Shown: positions 48,482 to 60,933 of the stretch, piece after piece
How positions within the stretch are numbered: position 1 is the stretch's first letter
Layout of the letters: each line of letters begins with the position of its first letter
Assembly (NCBI GenBank): GCA_028551475.1
Contig: CM052362.1
Coordinates: forward strand, 23,480,021-23,544,020
Source: Casuarina equisetifolia
Lineage: Eukaryota > Streptophyta > Magnoliopsida > Fagales > Casuarinaceae
Direction of reading: 5' to 3'
DNA length: 64,000 nt
Position numbers and translations under genes: made by a program
Notes under the pieces: model-generated
Seen by the model: only the letters and a program-made list of their open reading frames with translations
Told to the model about the DNA's origin: nothing
The model's database searches: none

Positions 48482-51400
48482 ATGCCTCCTCAGCCTGTGC
48501 CTCCGGCGGCCAATCCACGCAGGCTGGAGCCGAAAATCTGGCGTGCCTGCGCAGGGAACTCCGTGCAAGTCCCCGGAGTTCATTCTAGGGTTTATTACTT
48601 CCCGCAGGGACACCTGGAGCAAGCGGCGTCTCCTCCCTCGTTTCTCTCTTCTTTCGTTCTGTCCAAGCCGGCCATTCTCTGTCGGATATCCGCTGTGGAC
48701 TTCTGCGCCGATCCGGCTAGCGACGAGGTCTACGCCAGACTCGTTCTCCAGCCGATTAATCAGCGGGAGACGTCTCAGTTTTTTGAGCCTTCCGCGAACC
48801 AATCCGCTCGAAATAACGGCGGAGGAGAGGAAGATAAGGTCGTCTCGTTCTCGAAGGTTCTTACGGCTTCCGACGCTAACAACGGTGGTGGCTTCTCCGT
48901 GCCAAGGTTTTGCGCGGACTCGATCTTCCCGCCGCTAAACTACCACGCCGAGCCGCCGGTTCAGACGCTGTCGGTGACGGACCTCCAAGGTGCCACCTGG
49001 GAGTTCCGGCACATCTACCGCGGGACGCCGAGGCGGCACCTGCTTACCACCGGCTGGAGTAAGTTCGTGAACAACAAGAAGCTGACGGCCGGCGATTCCG
49101 TGGTGTTCATGAGGAACTCAAAGGGGCAGATGTTCGTCGGGGTCCGCCGTGCCAATCGCCCGTGCAACATCGAGTCCTTCTGCAGGTGGAGCTCGCAGTT
49201 CGGCAGACCGGTGGAACCGAATGTAGAGGACAATGCCGAGGGATTTTCGAGGAGCGGGAGGGGTAAGTTATCAACGGAGTCGGTGGTGGAAGCAGCGGAG
49301 CTGGCGGCGAAGGAAATGCAGTTCGAAGTGGTGTACTATCCGAGGCCTGGGTGGTCAGACTTTGTGGTGAAGGCGGAGGTGGTGGAAGAAGCGCTGAGCG
49401 TGAGTTGGAGTGCCGGTATGAGAGTGAAGATGGCAACGGAGACCGACGATTCATCGAGAATGACATGGTTCCAGGGAACGATTTCTACCGCTTCGGTGCC
49501 CGACAGCGGGCCTTGGCGCGGTTCTCCCTGGCGCATGCTTCAGGTACATTAATATCTTCGCGATTATGTTTACTGTTTAAGCATTTCTTCATTTATTTCT
49601 GGGGTTTGTGTAATCTGGTATATGCCAAACAGCACGGTCACTTCGAAAGGACTTAAGTATCGTGTCAGATACGCATACGGCCCGGGACTTGGCCGGATAC
49701 ATGTTCTCTACTTGAATTTTATCGCACGATTTCTTAGGGGCATACAAGATATATTTTACTATGAAATAAAACTTTCGGGATGACAAAGGAGTTCTAATTG
49801 ATATTGGAATACTTGGGATTAAATATAAGAAGATTTGAAGGATCAGATCCAAATTGATCGATGCCATGTGCGGGACACTTTTGAATGTCGTGTTTTGATG
49901 ATTTCGATGAAAGCTAAGGATGGGTTGTACTCTAGCTATATGAGTATTTCCTATCTTCTATTGCTTGAACACTAACCTGATATGTTTTATGATGCTTTAC
50001 TACTTGTTTTGAATGTTCTGCATATACAGTGTTTATATATTTAGTTACTAGTTTATCAGTGTGTCCCAGCTGTTTGTTTTATAGCTTCTTATAAATTCTC
50101 GTACCAACATTTCTGTGCCACATCGCATATGTGTCAGAATCCAACGATCTTAAATGTCCAGATAGGAGCTGAGTAACATAGCAGCTGCATTCTCTTTGCT
50201 GGCTGATAAAGCTATCTTCTCTTAATATGCGGAATAGGAAGTCTGAGCACACCCTTGTGCCTTGCTTCAGTTGTCTGATATGATTCATGAGATGTCATCA
50301 CTAGGAGCAAAAGAAACTCGTTTATGTTTGAAAAATATTTTTAGGGATGAAGGTTGTGTTGAACATAGTATTGTGTTCAGATGTTTGACAAGGATACAAA
50401 TTTGAGAATGAAAACTACTGTCAATACAATTATTAATATGGTTTTTCCAACTACAGCTAAATTTTGCATCATACATGTAAAGATCGTAGTGGGGATTGTC
50501 ACTATTAGATACACTATTCAAATAACTAAAATTCTAATTGTCATATAAATGCTGTATTAAACTTCCTTTGAATGGTGAACATTAGATACACTTTTCTGTT
50601 AGTGGGTGGTTGTTTATTGTTATGGAAGCATTAGAAGTAATACTTCTAAATTGATTGGAATGCTGTTGAATTGATCAGATGGTTGGTACATTTCCTGACG
50701 TAATTCATCCTATATTTAATTAAAAATACTAAGATTGAGGTTGAGACTTTTCTAATAAGATTGTAATTCAGTGTGTCAATAGCACTGAAGATAATACTTG
50801 TTCGATAGATAATGAAATGTGAGAATCCTAAGTTTTGATTTGCAGTGAAGCAATTTATCTAGGAAGGGCTTTGGAGGTATGTGGTTCTTTGCATGAAATT
50901 TTAAATAATTTGCTTTTTCTCCTTGTACAAAAACTTGGAATAGAACTTAGCTGAGATAATGGAGTTGCAAGTGTACAACGCTCTTATTCGTCTTGCCCCT
51001 GCTATTTTCTGTCAGTTCATAGGGGATACATACAACATTTATATTCAATTGCGTAATTTCTCTGTATACTTTGGCATTAGTTCTTGGTTTTAATGGACCC
51101 TTATAAGGGAACAAGGGTGTCTATTTCCATGCTAAGAAATGGATTAGAGGTAGTTTACATTCCCAATAGTCAGGTCAGCTTATGGGACCTGGTTGAGCAT
51201 TAAAACGTTGGACAGTCTTTATAGTAATGATCCGGCATTTCAGGTTGTTTGAACTGTTAATATTATATTCGTGCATATTTGTGTGCAAAACTTAATGTTT
51301 AGGTTGTCTTGTGTGCTAGATTGTGTTGTGCTTTTTGGGACTTTTGTCATTTTGTAGTACTTGACATTTTTGTGGTCTGCTTGACTCAATTCATGCTGTT

Positions 51401-52368
51401 GATTGTAAATCATGTGATGAAAGTGAATAGATGTTGTTCAGGAATTGGCGATTTGCTTATTGCTTTCTTGTTGTGAAACTTGATTCGGCTGTGATCTTTC
51501 TAAGCTAATACTGGTAAAACGTGTTTCTGTATTTTTAGTTGGAGCGAGATGGTTGATAATGAAACCTTTCCTAGCTCTTAGAATTGTTAGGACAAAATCT
51601 CATGACCTACTTTCCATGATGACTCGCTTCAGTTTTAATAATTCTTTTCCTATGTCTTAGGTTGCATGGGATGAACCCGGAGCCCTGCAGAATGGTAAGG
51701 GAGTGAGTCCTTGGCAAGTTGAATATGGTGCATCAACAGAGTCACCGCATACTACTTTCCCCCCTGCAAAGAAATTGAGAGCCCCTCCTAGTTCTGGGCT
51801 GCAAACTGGTGGAGAGGGTGATCTTCTCTTTCCCTTCGTGGGACTTACTAACTCAACAATGGCGCACTTGAGCCAATCATTGTTGGGTTACAACAATTTT
51901 CCTGCTGGCATGCAGGGAGCCAGGCAAAATTTATACAAGTCTAGTTTTTCCAACTTCTTAAATGATGACAATGTGTGCACTGATAATTCCTTGGGAAACA
52001 ACTCAGTTTCAAAGTTGAAAACTGTGTCTACTGAGCTGAATATTGGCAATTCGCTTTCTGAAAATTTATCACCTGATAGCCAGAGTAGCATGCACTCCAT
52101 AGGCACAGAATCTGTTGGAATTCAGTGCTGCAACTCAACAAAACTTGGTGCTAATTGCTTTCAGTTGTTTGGTAAAATCATTCACATGAAGCAGCCTGTC
52201 GAAGGTGGTTTTGATGACATTAGTTGCACAGATGCTGGCCTTAAGGGGTATGGTGAAACTGAAGGCATAAATAAACCACTAGGTGTTTCATTGACTTGCA
52301 TAAAACTGCTTGACAGGCTTGATGCCCAATGTGAGAGAACCTCAGCTGTTGAGGCATGCTCCTTGTAA
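48482..52368 (+). CDS. ARF17: Auxin response factor 17 (class C ARF)
   Basis: A nuclear transcription factor, usually a repressor, that binds TGTC auxin response elements. Exons 48482-49543 and 51661-52368 encode 589 residues; Arabidopsis ARF17 has 585. The N-terminal flanking subdomain contains KIWRACAG and [11 protein letters not shown]. The B3 DNA-binding domain spans about 122-224 with [20 protein letters not shown] and [20 protein letters not shown]. The ARF ancillary domain includes [19 protein letters not shown] and [13 protein letters not shown] Ser/Asn-rich middle follows. The PB1 (domain III/IV) region is absent, as in Arabidopsis ARF17, so it should not form PB1 contacts with Aux/IAA proteins. 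A miR160 site lies in exon 2. The region is complete with no damage. Confidence 0.96.
51906..51926 (+). promoter_or_regulatory. miR160 target site in ARF17 mRNA
   Basis: The 21 bases here, read through the peptide AGMQGARQ, are complementary to the canonical plant miR160 with only one G:U-type change, as far as I recall its sequence. Class C ARFs (ARF10, 16 and 17) are cleaved at this position by miR160, so this gene should be under the same control. Confidence 0.93.
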
Positions 52369-53361
52369 GCCAGTGGTTGCACATTTGTCATGACGATAAC
52401 TAGCTGTACAGGTATGTACTTTGTAAACATCTATTCATATCATTGCATTATTGATGCTAGTTTCCAAAAAAAAGTTTTACTGTTAGTTGTAGTGTAAATC
52501 ATTTTGAAATGTGATCATTATTCGTAGGAGTTTGGCCTATTTTTTTTATCACCTCTTTTATGCATGTCCTTTTCATCAAGAATTTTTTTTTTTTTTTGAG
52601 CCATTGGTGTAGCCTTTGAGTTTGTTTGCATTTCTTATGTTTTGCCATGGGATTGGACAGCTAGTTCAATCTCAAAAGTTCCATGTGTAGCTTCAGTTCT
52701 ATTTACTTTTCCTTTCCTGAGCACATTGTTATAGTAGTTGTTTGTATTCTTTAAGTTGTTTTGATAATTTTGGCAGTAGATTGTTCATCACATGCAATTA
52801 CCCTTCCTTTTCCAATGTTGAGGGTATATCAAAGGTGGAGACATGATTGTAGTCAGCCTCATTAATCTTTTTATATTAGTCTAGAATAGCTGTTGCTACG
52901 TTTTCTTGACATAAGAATTCGAAGTACAGAAATCTTGTTAAATTCTCTGCTCATCTGGAAAGCCTAAGTCTTATTTACACTGACTACTCATCTTTTTCAA
53001 CAGGAAGTATGTGGAATTTTGCAGGGGTTGATACTGTCATATACATAGGTATCAATCTTGTCTACTTAAATTTCTTGTATATTCCTTGAATAGTGGACAA
53101 TTATTTTTGGCACTACGTGCTACAGAATTTATTACTTCACTCTACTGAATTTGCTACTGAGTTCAAAGTTGGCTACTGCATCTAGAACTTGAAATTATCT
53201 TGGCTTGTCTGTAAGTATCGTAGACAACCACGTATACAAGACACTAGCAATACCTTTGTATGAGAATCATGAACTAGGGCTTCTTGCAGTCGGAACTCAT
53301 TGATTAAGGCCTGTATGTCCTTCAGTCTATGGAGTAGAGTGATGAAGTGAATAGTGGAGCT

Positions 53362-53506
53362 CAGGGCTTTAGAAAGCACGTATTTGGGGATTAGGAGGTT
53401 GACATAGTTCACATATAAGGAAGCTAAAGCACTCAGGGGCTTTAGAAAGCACGTATTTAGGGATTAGGAGGTTGACATAGTTCACATACAAGGAAGCTAA
53501 AGCACT
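53362..53506. repeat. 73-base tandem duplication
   Basis: A unit starting near GGGCTTTAGAAAGCACG and ending GCTAAAGCACT occurs twice in a row with only a few differences, so it is young. Confidence 0.9.
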
Positions 53507-54199
53507 TTTTGCCGTTGTATTATGAGATTGATTCATTTTCCTTTTCCAAGTTCTGATGACATACTTTTCTCTCTCTTTCCTCTGTTCTGCAGGTTCTTAA
53601 GCTGACCGGCGGGGATTTCTGACCCTTGCAGTAGTTACTTTGTTAGGCTTGTTTGATTTAGCTTGTCATGATGGAAACTTGAAACCATTTCTGATTTCTG
53701 TTTCGGATGTCAATCTGAGATTTTATGTGATCTTTTGGGTTATTTGGACTTATTTCCTCGTGGATGGCTAGATATCAGAGCCTATTCTGCTTTCCTTGAC
53801 AAAAAACCATCAAAATCAATCTACATTGCTCTAGGGCGAGATCATTGAATTGGGCAATTTGGATAATGACAAACACATTTAAAATACATCTGATTTCATT
53901 TTTCACGCTTGGGTTTTCATTTTCGCTGGACTGGATGTTTTTGGCACTGATTACTCTGGAGGACACCAATTTCTTGCTCCACCAGTAGGTGGGCATGCGA
54001 AAACCCAACTTTTTGCTGAACATCAGGTCCCCTTCATTTGCATTTATAGCTCAAGTGAAGGAACACTTGTGCAATTATTCATCTCTATCTAATGTGGTGC
54101 GAATACCATCAATCCTTTTTATAGGGCTGACCCTCCTTCTAAATTAATGACATTTTTTCTCACTCAAATTTATGTGCTATTTTTAAATAAAGTATCTTA

Positions 54200-54323
54200 T
54201 AAGCACCAAAATTTCCTCTCTCTTAGTTAATATGAAACAAGCGTTATCAAGTCCTCTCAAGGAACTGAATTATTGCCCAAAAAAATAAAAAGATAAATAA
54301 GAGAGAGGAAATTTTGGTGCTTA
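54200..54323. repeat. Short element with perfect 26-base inverted repeats
   Basis: 54200-54225, starting TAAGCACCAAAATTTCC, is the exact reverse complement of 54298-54323. The loop is 72 bases. It could be a small MITE or a hairpin-forming locus; no target-site duplication is obvious. Confidence 0.75.
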
Positions 54324-54483
54324 GATAAACTTGAGATTTAATCTTTAACATCCTGTTAGAATGCATATTAGAGTTACGAAAATGTGAGTTCAAAGTTTGT
54401 GTGGTATCATTGACAACAACATATTCTAATTTGTTGCAAATTAACATAGAACTATATTCGCTAATACAAAAAAAAAAAAGAAA

Positions 54484-54520
54484 AAGAAGAAGAAGAAGAA
54501 GAAGAAGAAGAAGAAGAAGA
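54484..54520. repeat. AAG trinucleotide microsatellite
   Basis: About twelve AAG units after an A run, some 230 bases upstream of the GrpE start codon. Confidence 0.95.
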
Positions 54521-54747
54521 TAACATCGGTGATATGAATAAATAAATAAAAGAAGAAGAAGCAAGGGGCACATCGGGGATTGTTCAGACAAAAAAGAAGA
54601 TTCATGAGAAAGAAGGAAGACGTGGATTTAAAGGAAGACCAGCCCATTGAACATCGCCTACAAACAACGGTTGGAATACGCAAGTTATTAAGGTAATTAC
54701 AAACCCAAGCCCCTCCCTATCTTTCCCTCAAATTAGACACAGCGGTA

Positions 54748-57700
54748 ATGGCCGTCTCTCTCTCTAACCACCCCCTCTTGTCCCCTCGCCTCTCTGCTTC
54801 CTTCTCATCCCCTGAGCCCCCGCAAAACCTACCCCATTTACAATCTCTACATCACCACCATCGCCCTCATCTCTGCAAACCCATTAAAGGGTTTCTTCCC
54901 ATCGCCAAACCCAAGGGCAGGCGTTCGTTCCACTCCTATCTCTCCGCCCAATACTCCGCCCCCACCGTAAGCTCTTTTCGTCCCTTAATTCTGCTTGATG
55001 CCTGTCTTTCTCTGTTGCTAGTTTTGTATCTTCTTGTTTCTGTACTACTGTTGTTGGTCTGACTCAGATTTTTTCCCCCCCTCTTTTTCTGGTTAGGTGA
55101 AGGGGGTTTGGGTTTGGGTAGTCAAATTCAAGGCTGCTGGCCTTTTGACCTTGACTCAAGATTTGATACTTAGAAATTGTAATTATTTAATTGTACCGTC
55201 TTAACTTTCAGTTTAGAGATACGTACACAAGCTACGTTACAAGTCAAAGCAATGTTAGTGTGATTGCTGGGTACCAAACTTCTTTGATTGGGAATCTTTG
55301 TTAAGGCATTGCCTTGTCTGAATGAGTCCTTTTATCCAGATTTGTTAAGTTGTTTGCTGCGAATCAGGGCAAGTGCAAGGTTTTGTAGGATGGATTAGAT
55401 TTCAGTTATAACAAGGAGCATGACCCTGGTATGCAGGGGTATGAAAGTAGAACACCCAAAAGGAAAAAATAGTATCTGAAAGTCGAGTGATCTAAGAGTT
55501 TCTTGGAGTTTATAAAGGAGAGTTAACTAATAGCTGCCATCCAATCGTAGAGATTTTTTGAAAACAAAAGCTTCAGCTTTACCAAGACTGACTCATTCTC
55601 AAAAGCGTTTGTGTTTGTGTTCCTTTCTTTACTATTTCCACATCACACCCAAAGCATTACTATCTGAATTCGAGATCTGCATTACCTACCAAAAGTTCCT
55701 ATATGCCGGTGCTCCAACCACTGATGTTGGCATGATTCCTGATTTGATTTTACTCCCATGAAACCGATCTACAGTTTGTATTCCTTGCTTTTTCAAGTTA
55801 TCTGTTTTGAAAATCTTCCCCAATGCGGCTGTCAAACTGAAAAATGCCTCTCTTGTTAGTGCTTTGGTTTTCCCTGATCATTTATAAGGAAGAGCTCCAT
55901 TGCTTTGAACACCATCACCCCAGGAAGGAAGTCCCATATTTCTTATCCGCCATCCCCCAAAGATTTTTTTTTTAAATGCTAGTAATAGTTGCCTAGTGAG
56001 GAGCGACTAAAGATCAAAAGCTCTCTCACCTCAACCCTGCTTTGAGCGAGCACAAAAGCTCTGCCATTTTCATGGAACCCAAACTGCACACTAATACATC
56101 CTGGAAGAGATCGGGTTTTATATTTATGCATCAGCTATATCAATATGTTAGTTGAGAAGAGTCAAATAAGGAGTTGGAAGGCTAGATAACTAACTCCTTA
56201 TATATGAACCAAAGAAGAGACAATAAGAATTTAGGAGGCTAAATAACATACTACTTATCAGAAATTTAAAGTTAGAAAGTTCTGTTAAGATGAACACCAT
56301 GTTCAGGTTGTATTGAGGAGGGCAATTCTGTATCAGGTGCAATTTTGTAAAGAAATACACATTCCGTTAATCATCATGGCATTCATTTGTTGTCCAGGTC
56401 GATGTAGGGAGGCAATTTTATAGGAACATTAAATCTTAATATTCAAGCTCTCTTCAAGTTGACATTGAGTGATGTTTATTTGTGAATCTAATCTGAAGAA
56501 AGTTCTTCAAGAAAAGAGGGAGAATCGATGTTGTGTGAGTAATTGAATAGCCTATTTGACAATTCATGACATTATAATGTGATTGCAGTCTCGAGTTTTT
56601 TTTTTTTTTTTGTCTCAATCTCTAGATAGCGGTAAGAAAATGGGAGCATTCTGATGAAATGCGCTAAATGATCTACTTTTTGATCTTCCTCTTTGGCTTT
56701 GATGTAATATGTACTAGTAACATAGAGCAAATAAAATTTCCTTAGTTAGAGAAAGGAAAATGGAAACATATAATCATATTTGCAGTATCACTTATCTCCT
56801 TAATCATATTTGCAATTTTATTTGTACCTATGTTTCCCTCCTACCACCCAAGAACTTATGTTTTGTATCCCTATCATTATGAAACCTTAATTCTCGTATG
56901 TTGAATGTTCATTTCTCTTGCGATTTTGCTTTTCTATTATTTAGAATTCACTTATCTTTTTGTGAGGATGCAATCCTTGCCTTTGTGCACTCATTAATGG
57001 TACTAGATATTACTGTAAGAGCATATATCCACGGGAAGTTTATCATTTATTTAGCATTAGGTTTGAATTTAAATTGGAAATTTATTTTATTTATTCTATC
57101 AACATGATTCATCAACAGTCTTTTTCTTTTTAACTAGACAAATGATTCGGAGGAGGCTAGTCAGAATGATGTTAAAACAGCAGAAAGTGAAGCAGATCAA
57201 AAAAATCAATACAGTTTAAAGACCCTCATTGAATTTTACAAGGAGGCTATTATTGCCGGAGATGAAAAGACCGCATCTGATACTGAGGCCAAGATGTTAG
57301 GCCTTATAGAAAATGAGAAAAATGAATTGGTCCAGAAAGTGTCAGCTTTAACAGTTGAAATGGCTTCTGGAAAGGAGAAATATGTCCGTTTACAAGCAGA
57401 TTTTGATAATTTTAGGAAAAGATCAGAGAAGGAGAGGCTTACAATAAGGTCTGATGCTCAAGGAGAAGTAATTGAGAGTCTTTTGCCCATGGTTGATAAT
57501 TTTGAGAGAGCCAAGGAACAACTTAAACCAGAAACAGAAAACGAAAAAAAGATTGATGCAAGTTATCAAGGAATATACAAGCAATTCGTCGAGATAATGA
57601 GGAGCTTGCGAGTGGCTGCTGTAGCAACAGTCGGAAAACCTTTTGATCCCTTGGTGAGTTAAAGCTTTTGATACTGTGTCATGTTTTCTGTAATAATTTA

Positions 57701-58868
57701 CATTGCCTTGCTACTTAACTTTCATGCATGTGAACAAGCCTAAGTGGGTAAGGATAGGATCTTGATGTCGATTTCTGTTATACATCCCTGGGCCTGAAAT
57801 GTAAATCTTCTATTGGGCCCTTCACAAAGGTGAGAAAACTCTTAGGAGTTAATTGACAACCTCATGAGAGGAGTGGCTTTGCTGGTTTCTAACTGTTTAT
57901 CTAAGCTAGTAATCGTTGGTTATAGCGGAGTACCTTCTGCAAATCCAACATGGGAGACCTCTTTCATCTAGAACCGAAGAATTTGTGTCATTTCCTTAAG
58001 GATTTTATTGGATTCTTAAGAACATTTAGTTTGACCGAATTCCTAAGGCAGTTTTTTTGATCGAACTGCAAAGAAAGGCTATGAAATGGGGGGTCGCCTT
58101 CTTTCCGATCCCTCTTCTGGTATGTCAAATCCAGGAGCTCCCCCTGCTCAAAGGTGAAGAGGTACCATGAGTTTATAATAATTCCCCTGACAATTTACCT
58201 GTTAGGCAGTTCCTCTGCTCAAAAATGATAAATTAGTTTAAGTTATCAATTCTCTGATGTAGGATTTCATTTTCCATGGATGTGTTGTGGGGTCGTATAG
58301 GTTGATTGATTTCTAAGTGCACAGTCCTTCTGAGAAAATAAAAGAAAAAATAAAAAAGAATTTATTTGTAAAAGGTCATATCATTAATCAATTAACATAT
58401 TTTGGCAATTGAGAGAAGAAAAAAAATGTTTGTTCAACGCTTTTAATCTTCATGCATCGGAAAGTCATATTAGCCTTTTGGTGCTTTAGAGTTTAATTCT
58501 TGTCAAGCATCTCAAAATGTAAAATAAGATGTTTGGTTGCCAAGGATGACTATCTTGTAGTTTTAGGTTTACGTGTACTGATGCAACTTGTTAAACCTCT
58601 TCATGCCATCTATTGTCATCTTTTGGCTTCCATTTTTTTTTTTTTTTTATCTCAGTTTCACGAAGCCATTGCACGTGAGGAGTCCCATGAGTTCAAGGAA
58701 GGGATTGTAACTCAGGAATTCCGTCGTGGGTTTCTGCTCGGGGACCGGCTTCTAAGACCGGCAATGGTTAAAGTTTCTTCAGGACCAGGCGGTGGTAAGA
58801 AAGTCCCCGAGGCGGCTGACAAATCCACCAAACAGCCTGCCGCAGCCGCAGGAGTGGATGAGCGATAG
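54748..58868 (+). CDS. Chloroplast GrpE nucleotide exchange factor (CGE-type)
   Basis: GrpE drives ADP-ATP exchange on Hsp70; the plastid form serves stromal cpHsc70 in folding and import. Exons 54748-54966, 57138-57653 and 58656-58868 give 315 residues with matching phases. Residues 1 to about 70 are rich in Ser, Pro and His and form a plausible transit peptide. From about 90 there is a plastid-type region with YSLKTLIEFYKEAIIAGDEK, a long coiled coil (about 125-165) with the family motif DFDNFRKR, then LLPMVDNFERAKEQL. The beta-domain has HEAIAREES, EGIVTQEFRRGFLLGDRLLRP and AMVKVSSGPGGG. A Lys/Ala-rich tail ends in VDER. The first intron is about 2.2 kb with no other gene seen inside. Arabidopsis plastid GrpE is the EMB1241 locus, from memory. 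Confidence 0.95.
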
Positions 58869-60485
58869 TTTTATCTGTACTAGCTCTTGATATGATGAAC
58901 CAGTTTTCATCGTCTTGTGGAGCTTTGATGAACATCTTTTCGCTTATCTGTAGAACCCCGGGCAAATTTAGTTCCTTAGCTTATAGGCTTTAGAATTTAG
59001 TTTTGATTTGCCCATGTCCTCGTACTCATACACACTTTTGTCTTCCAAAGACGGCAATGACTCAATTTGTATCTCAGAGAACATTCATGATTTAACAAGC
59101 AATAATGCAAATACCACAATGGTAACATGTAGACTCTTTTATAGACTACCAATAATTTATCTCAATTATGTAAAATTGAGATACAAATTGTTTGTGTTTT
59201 TTATACGAGAGAGAGAGGCTTGCTTCAGCTCTCTCAAACGGCCTTCCACTTTCACTTTCCTTCGCTCAAGCAGCTACCATGAAGATTTATGGCACTAAAA
59301 TCACATCAATTACTACTCATATTTGACATGGAAGGTTAGATTCCACTAATTGAAGCAATAAAGCTGATCTTTACATCAAAGTCTTCAGAAGATCATAAAG
59401 TTATATACAACGAGATATAATTTCTAATTGCAATTCTCTCCATGCACTAAAGTAAGATCTTCAAACCATCAGAGAATCACTGTATTTCCATCCACACTGC
59501 TGTTCAGGCTCCAACCTCAAACATCTAGATATGCAGAGAATGAGAAATCTGCCTCCTCTTTCCACCAAAGGCAGTCTTCGTTTTCTGCAATAGGTTAGAA
59601 CGATTAGATTCTATAATCCATTCAAGATCTTCAACTATCATGAACTAAGAATGCAAATGGAAGTATCATGAAAACTGAACTGCTAAGCAACACAACATCA
59701 TCAACCTGTTGCCTTCTCTTTTTTATTTATATGAAAAGTGAGGACTCCATCCTGAGAGACTCATACCTCAGAATTCCTATGCAAACTTTATGGACAAACA
59801 AACACTCTAAACCAAGAATTATGGAAACTCAGAACATTGATGGTTAATCCTACCAAGAACCAAACCGACTCGTTTAGTAAGAGAAAACATGAAAGGATAT
59901 CCAACAGTATAAGCGAGGATATAAAGTGTGAAAGGGATAAAATTGAATCCATGTGAATGAGCATATGCATCTAGCAGACACTACTATCGTATCTTAAACT
60001 AGACATCAACACCCTCTTAAAAGATGCCTTGAAACTGCTACCTTCCCTGCAGTTTTCCTATGGATTTGCTATCACTGAACTAAAAAAAAGTGCTTGGAAC
60101 GTTATTGCTCTGGTGCACGCTTACGTCAAATATGGTAGTGTTTTCAGGTCTGCATTTTAAGGTTTCAAGGAAAAATCCAGGGCTTGGCAAAACCCCCACC
60201 TGCTATACTATCAACCCAAAGTCACTTGGTTTTGAGCACCAGAAACAACCCCAAATTTTAAAATTGAGGAACTATGAGAATCCGCAGTTTAAGCATGAGT
60301 CCATTAACACCACCTTCTTTATGCAGAGAGTATTATGTTGGCAATCAAGCCAAAACATCACGAATCATCAAATCTTAGATAATAATGTATCCAATATGCA
60401 ACGCGTAATCCGTACATATAGACAAAGTTTATGAATTGTGAAGAAAAGTAAAACCAAGAAAACAAGAAGAAAAATAAGATTACCA
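58869..60485. other. Intergenic DNA between GrpE and the small membrane protein gene
   Basis: Contains the GrpE 3' untranslated region on the left and probably that of the minus-strand gene on the right. Open frames such as 60090-60434 show no recognisable domain. Confidence 0.5.
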
Positions 60486-60933
60486 TCAAGAAGCCGAGTT
60501 CCGGGCATTCATGCTGCTGTAAATCTTAGATAGCCTGCCTGTTGGAGGCTTCGGTTTTTTTTGCTTCTTTCGCAAACCAAATATCTCTTGCACCAAGGGG
60601 ACGTGAACCAGGACAAGCTTCCACGCCAACCACCAACCTTCACGGAAACCCCAAAAAAAGAAGAAAAAAAAAACTCGTAAATTTGTAAGAAAATCAGAAT
60701 CATAGAGGAAATATTCACAGAACCAGACCCTGATTTCTAATCCAGAGCTTCGGATTTGCTACGTGATCCCGTATTTGTGTAATAGCGTCGGAAAAGTAAA
60801 TGAAGTATTTACCGAGAGCAATCAGGGAGAATACGAATGCGATTGCAAGGAACGGGCGGAGAAGAAAAAGCGTGAGGTAATCCCCAGAGGAAAGGGAATG
60901 TTCTGTGGAAGAAGATGAGGACAAGGACTCCAT
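60486..60933 (-). CDS. Small conserved plant membrane protein of unknown function
   Basis: Two exons, 60933-60813 and 60637-60486, join in phase to give 90 residues beginning MESLSSSSSTEH. A hydrophobic part (LTLFLLRPFLAIAFVFSLIA) runs into GWWLAWKLVLVHVPLVQEIF, followed by a basic tail GLRKKQKKPKPPTGRL and IYSSMNARNSAS. This suggests one or two membrane segments and a positively charged soluble end. I recall similar short uncharacterised proteins across plants but know no function. The start was chosen because the upstream in-frame extension lacks sense as coding sequence and fits a leader. Confidence 0.75.

Larger units (their letters stand above)
52369..54747. other. ARF17 3' flank and intergenic DNA before GrpE
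   Basis: The first part is probably ARF17 3' untranslated sequence. No further gene is supported. The stretch contains a 73-base tandem duplication, a 26-base inverted repeat and an AAG microsatellite, listed separately. Confidence 0.5.

Noticed and set aside
54441-54683. Minus-strand ORF with a long poly-Phe run
   Set aside because: The Phe run is only the AAG microsatellite read on the other strand; no domain is present.
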